Source: an uncultured Clostridia bacterium (GTDB lineage: Bacteria; Bacillota; Clostridia; Lachnospirales; CAG-274). From it: a stretch of 7,001 bases of DNA. The first letter of the stretch is position 1. Each line of letters starts with the position of its first letter. Below the pieces are notes generated by a model. It was given only the letters and a program-made list of their open reading frames with translations. It was not told the origin of the DNA and ran no database searches. The translations under genes were made by a program, and so were the position numbers. The stretch spans positions 1-7,001 of the forward strand of contig CANQBT010000107.1 of assembly GCA_947589405.1 (NCBI GenBank). The letters are read 5' to 3'. Positions 6,184 to 7,001 of the stretch are shown here, piece after piece.

Positions 6184-6420
6184 TAATCATATTATGTCCA
6201 TATCGAGAAAATCCTGATAAATGCTAACGAATACACACTATGGCTTAACGACATTTTTGACGACAATTTTTTAAAAATATATGGTATTTTATAACAATTT
6301 ATAATAGTTTTGCATAATTTCAGTTCACCTACAAATCCCTTGTATACGGCATAAATAAAGGGTTAGTATGGGTTTGTGCAAATTGTAGCAAAACTGTAAC
6401 ATATTTTTAATCATAATCCC
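6184..6420. other. Non-coding stretch between the SLOG-type gene and 6S RNA
   Basis: No gene is supported here on either strand. The stretch is A/T-rich, and its only clear structure is the nested inverted repeat at 6307-6394, listed separately. No convincing terminator for the SLOG-type gene was found, although weak AT-only inverted repeats (for example TTATAA-CAAT-TTATAA at 6289-6304) are present. Confidence 0.5.
6307..6394. repeat. Nested imperfect inverted repeat
   Basis: Three paired segments nest around one centre: GTTTTGC (6307-6313) with GCAAAAC (6388-6394), ACAAATCCC (6331-6339) with GGGTTTGT (6370-6377, one bulged T), and CCCTT (6337-6341) with AAGGG (6358-6362), which overlaps the second pairing and would compete with it. 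The outer arms extend further with partial matches (ATTT and AAAT). It could be a structured RNA, a protein-binding region or a remnant of a mobile-element end. Confidence 0.45.
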
Positions 6421-6449
6421 TTGAAATATGACAAACAATATGGTATACT
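6421..6449 (+). promoter_or_regulatory. Promoter of the 6S RNA gene
   Basis: TTGAAA (6421-6426), a 17-base spacer and TATACT (6444-6449). The predicted start is near 6456, about 16 bases before the closing stem of the RNA. A stable-RNA promoter this close to consensus supports the RNA call. Confidence 0.75.
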
Positions 6450-6471
6450 CAATTTAACAAAAGTAAATATA

Positions 6472-6652
6472 GTCTGAAATGTTCGCCAACCCCACTATTT
6501 TGAACCTACATTTTTATTACGGGATTTCTATATACGCTGTATATGTCAGGCCTCAAGCTAATTCCCTTTGGGCAGAGGAAGACAGATTACATCGTTGCGA
6601 TAACCCACCTAGCTTGGCTAGGTGTCAAAATACCGGGAACGGCATTTCGGAT
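6472..6652 (+). ncRNA. ssrS: 6S RNA (global regulator of RNA polymerase)
   Basis: 6S RNA mimics an open promoter and binds the housekeeping RNA polymerase holoenzyme, lowering transcription from many promoters in stationary phase. The call rests on the fold. The closing stem is CTGAAATG (6474-6481) with CATTTCGG (6643-6650), continued by CCC (6491-6493) with GGG (6635-6637) and TATTTTGA (6496-6503) with TCAAAATA (6625-6632). A large central bubble follows: the 5' side (about 6504-6519) is unpaired, and the 3' side carries the small hairpin CACCTAGC-TTG-GCTAGGTG (6606-6624) typical of 6S RNA. The apical arm runs from GGG (6521-6523) with CCC (6604-6606, shared with the small hairpin), through TGTA/TACA and GTC/GAC, to CCTC (6551-6554) with GAGG (6575-6578). 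Length (about 180 bases) and layout fit Firmicutes 6S RNA. The exact 5' end is uncertain, between 6456 and 6472. Confidence 0.82.
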
Positions 6653-6666
6653 TTTTTTACAAAAGA

Positions 6667-6690
6667 AAGACTGTCCGTAAGGGCAGTCTT
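6667..6690 (+). terminator. Intrinsic terminator after 6S RNA
   Basis: A 10-base stem AAGACTGTCC (6667-6676) with GGGCAGTCTT (6681-6690) is capped by a GUAA tetraloop and followed by GTTTTG. A T-tract (6652-6658) directly after the 6S closing stem could act as a first stop, with this hairpin as the second. The A-rich flank upstream means it could also work on the minus strand. Confidence 0.8.
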
Positions 6691-6724
6691 GTTTTGCAAT
6701 ATATAAGTAGTTTATTGTATTAAA

Positions 6725-6749
6725 AGCCCTGAAGCTATACTTCAGGGCT
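6725..6749 (-). terminator. Intrinsic terminator of the tRNA-Leu gene
   Basis: Perfect 10-base stem AGCCCTGAAG (6725-6734) with CTTCAGGGCT (6740-6749), loop CTATA. On the minus strand the stem is followed by TTTAATA. It starts 11 bases past the tRNA 3' end. Confidence 0.8.
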
Positions 6750-6759
6750 ATATTTATGA

Positions 6760-6841
6760 TGCCGGTGGCCGGACTCGAACCGGCATGGAGTGATCCGCCG
6801 CATTTTGAGTGCGGTGCGTCTGCCAATTCCGCCACACCGGC
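6760..6841 (-). tRNA. tRNA-Leu, anticodon CAA (reads UUG)
   Basis: An 82-base class II tRNA on the minus strand. The acceptor stem GCCGGTG (6841-6835) pairs with CACCGGC (6767-6761), and discriminator A is at 6760. The anticodon stem CCGCA/TGCGG encloses loop CTCAAAA, with anticodon CAA at 6807-6805. There is a long variable arm (GGA-TCAC-TCC), as expected for leucine, and a T arm CCGG-TTCGAGT-CCGG. The 3' CCA is not encoded (TCA follows the discriminator), so it must be added by the nucleotidyltransferase. The gene stands alone, with its own promoter and terminator. Confidence 0.97.
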
Positions 6842-6854
6842 ATACAACATTATT

Positions 6855-6883
6855 ATTTTAATATATGAAAAAGAGTTTGTCAA
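6855..6883 (-). promoter_or_regulatory. Promoter of the tRNA-Leu gene
   Basis: On the minus strand, consensus TTGACA (6883-6878), a 17-base spacer and TAAAAT (6860-6855). The start would be near 6848, only about 7 bases before the mature tRNA 5' end, typical of a single-tRNA transcript needing a short RNase P trim. Confidence 0.8.
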
Positions 6884-6891
6884 GTTTATGT

Positions 6892-6930
6892 GAAATTTTT
6901 TCTGAAAATTGAAATTTTTTCTGAAAAATT
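6892..6930. repeat. Tandem 19/20-base A/T-rich repeat upstream of the tRNA promoter
   Basis: GAAATTTTTTCTGAAAATT (6892-6910) is followed directly by the same unit with one extra A (6911-6930). It begins 9 bases upstream of the -35 box of the minus-strand tRNA promoter, where UP elements that contact the RNA polymerase alpha subunit lie. A-tracts and T-tracts spaced about two helical turns apart fit that role, but this is inference. Confidence 0.8.
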
Positions 6931-7001
6931 GATAATTAATTGATTGTTAGAGCATCGGTACAGGCTGTGCTTTTATACAAATGGTAAAAACTTATTTTGT
7001 A

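Noticed and set aside
6479..6706. Plus-strand open frame of 75 codons
   Set aside because: It lies almost wholly inside the 6S RNA and its terminator, with no ribosome binding site or protein-like composition.
6587..6883. Minus-strand open frame of 98 codons with GVAELADAPHSKCGGSLHAGSSPATG
   Set aside because: This is the well-known false translation of a tRNA-Leu gene, continuing into its terminator and part of the 6S RNA; there is no ribosome binding site.
6936..7001. Minus-strand open frame of 22 codons running off the window edge, and a weak AGCAT/GTGCT hairpin with TTTTAT at 6951-6976
   Set aside because: Too short and without family signal; the hairpin has an unpaired interior. The window edge prevents a decision.

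Overview
The window looks like chromosomal DNA from a low-GC Gram-positive gut-type bacterium of the class Clostridia, probably Ruminococcus or another Oscillospiraceae member. This is inferred from strong AGGAGG ribosome binding sites, canonical SigA promoters with 17-base spacers, a TTG start, a lipoprotein with a short Firmicutes-type signal, a class II aldolase, a Firmicutes-style 6S RNA and a tRNA without an encoded CCA end. No 16S rRNA or species marker is present, so the genus is a guess.

Left part (1-2600), plus strand: the tail of an unrecognised protein that begins outside the window; a STAS domain fused to an APH/TIGR02172-like kinase, started by TTG; and, 12 bases later, a lipoprotein tyrosine phosphatase of the Y_phosphatase3 (MptpB/LipA-like) type. 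The last two are almost certainly co-transcribed. They pair an intracellular phospho-signalling protein with a phosphatase predicted to act outside the membrane.

Middle (2640-5050): a secreted protein of unknown function, carrying two copies of a 'G-x-[YF]-x-V/I-G-K-D-I' motif, has its own SigA promoter. It converges on class II fructose-bisphosphate aldolase (minus strand, own promoter), and the two share a bidirectional terminator at 3998-4024.

Accessory-looking stretch (5100-6400): the 3' stub of a lost minus-strand gene with its terminator still in place, a 31-base perfect palindrome at the point where that stub ends, a small ribbon-helix-helix (RHH) regulator with its own terminator, and a divergent SLOG/DUF1273-type protein behind a near-consensus promoter. 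A motif ACCA-N2-TTG-N-TA occurs once on each side of the divergent promoter region and may be the regulator's operator. A nested inverted repeat (6307-6394) lies downstream. This is the least ordinary part of the window and could be a small acquired island.

Right part (6421-7001): a 6S RNA gene with its promoter, recognised from its fold, followed by a terminator. It runs tail-to-tail against tRNA-Leu(CAA) on the minus strand, which has its own terminator, promoter and an A/T-rich tandem repeat just upstream of the -35 box. No CRISPR array, insertion sequence or complete mobile element was seen.
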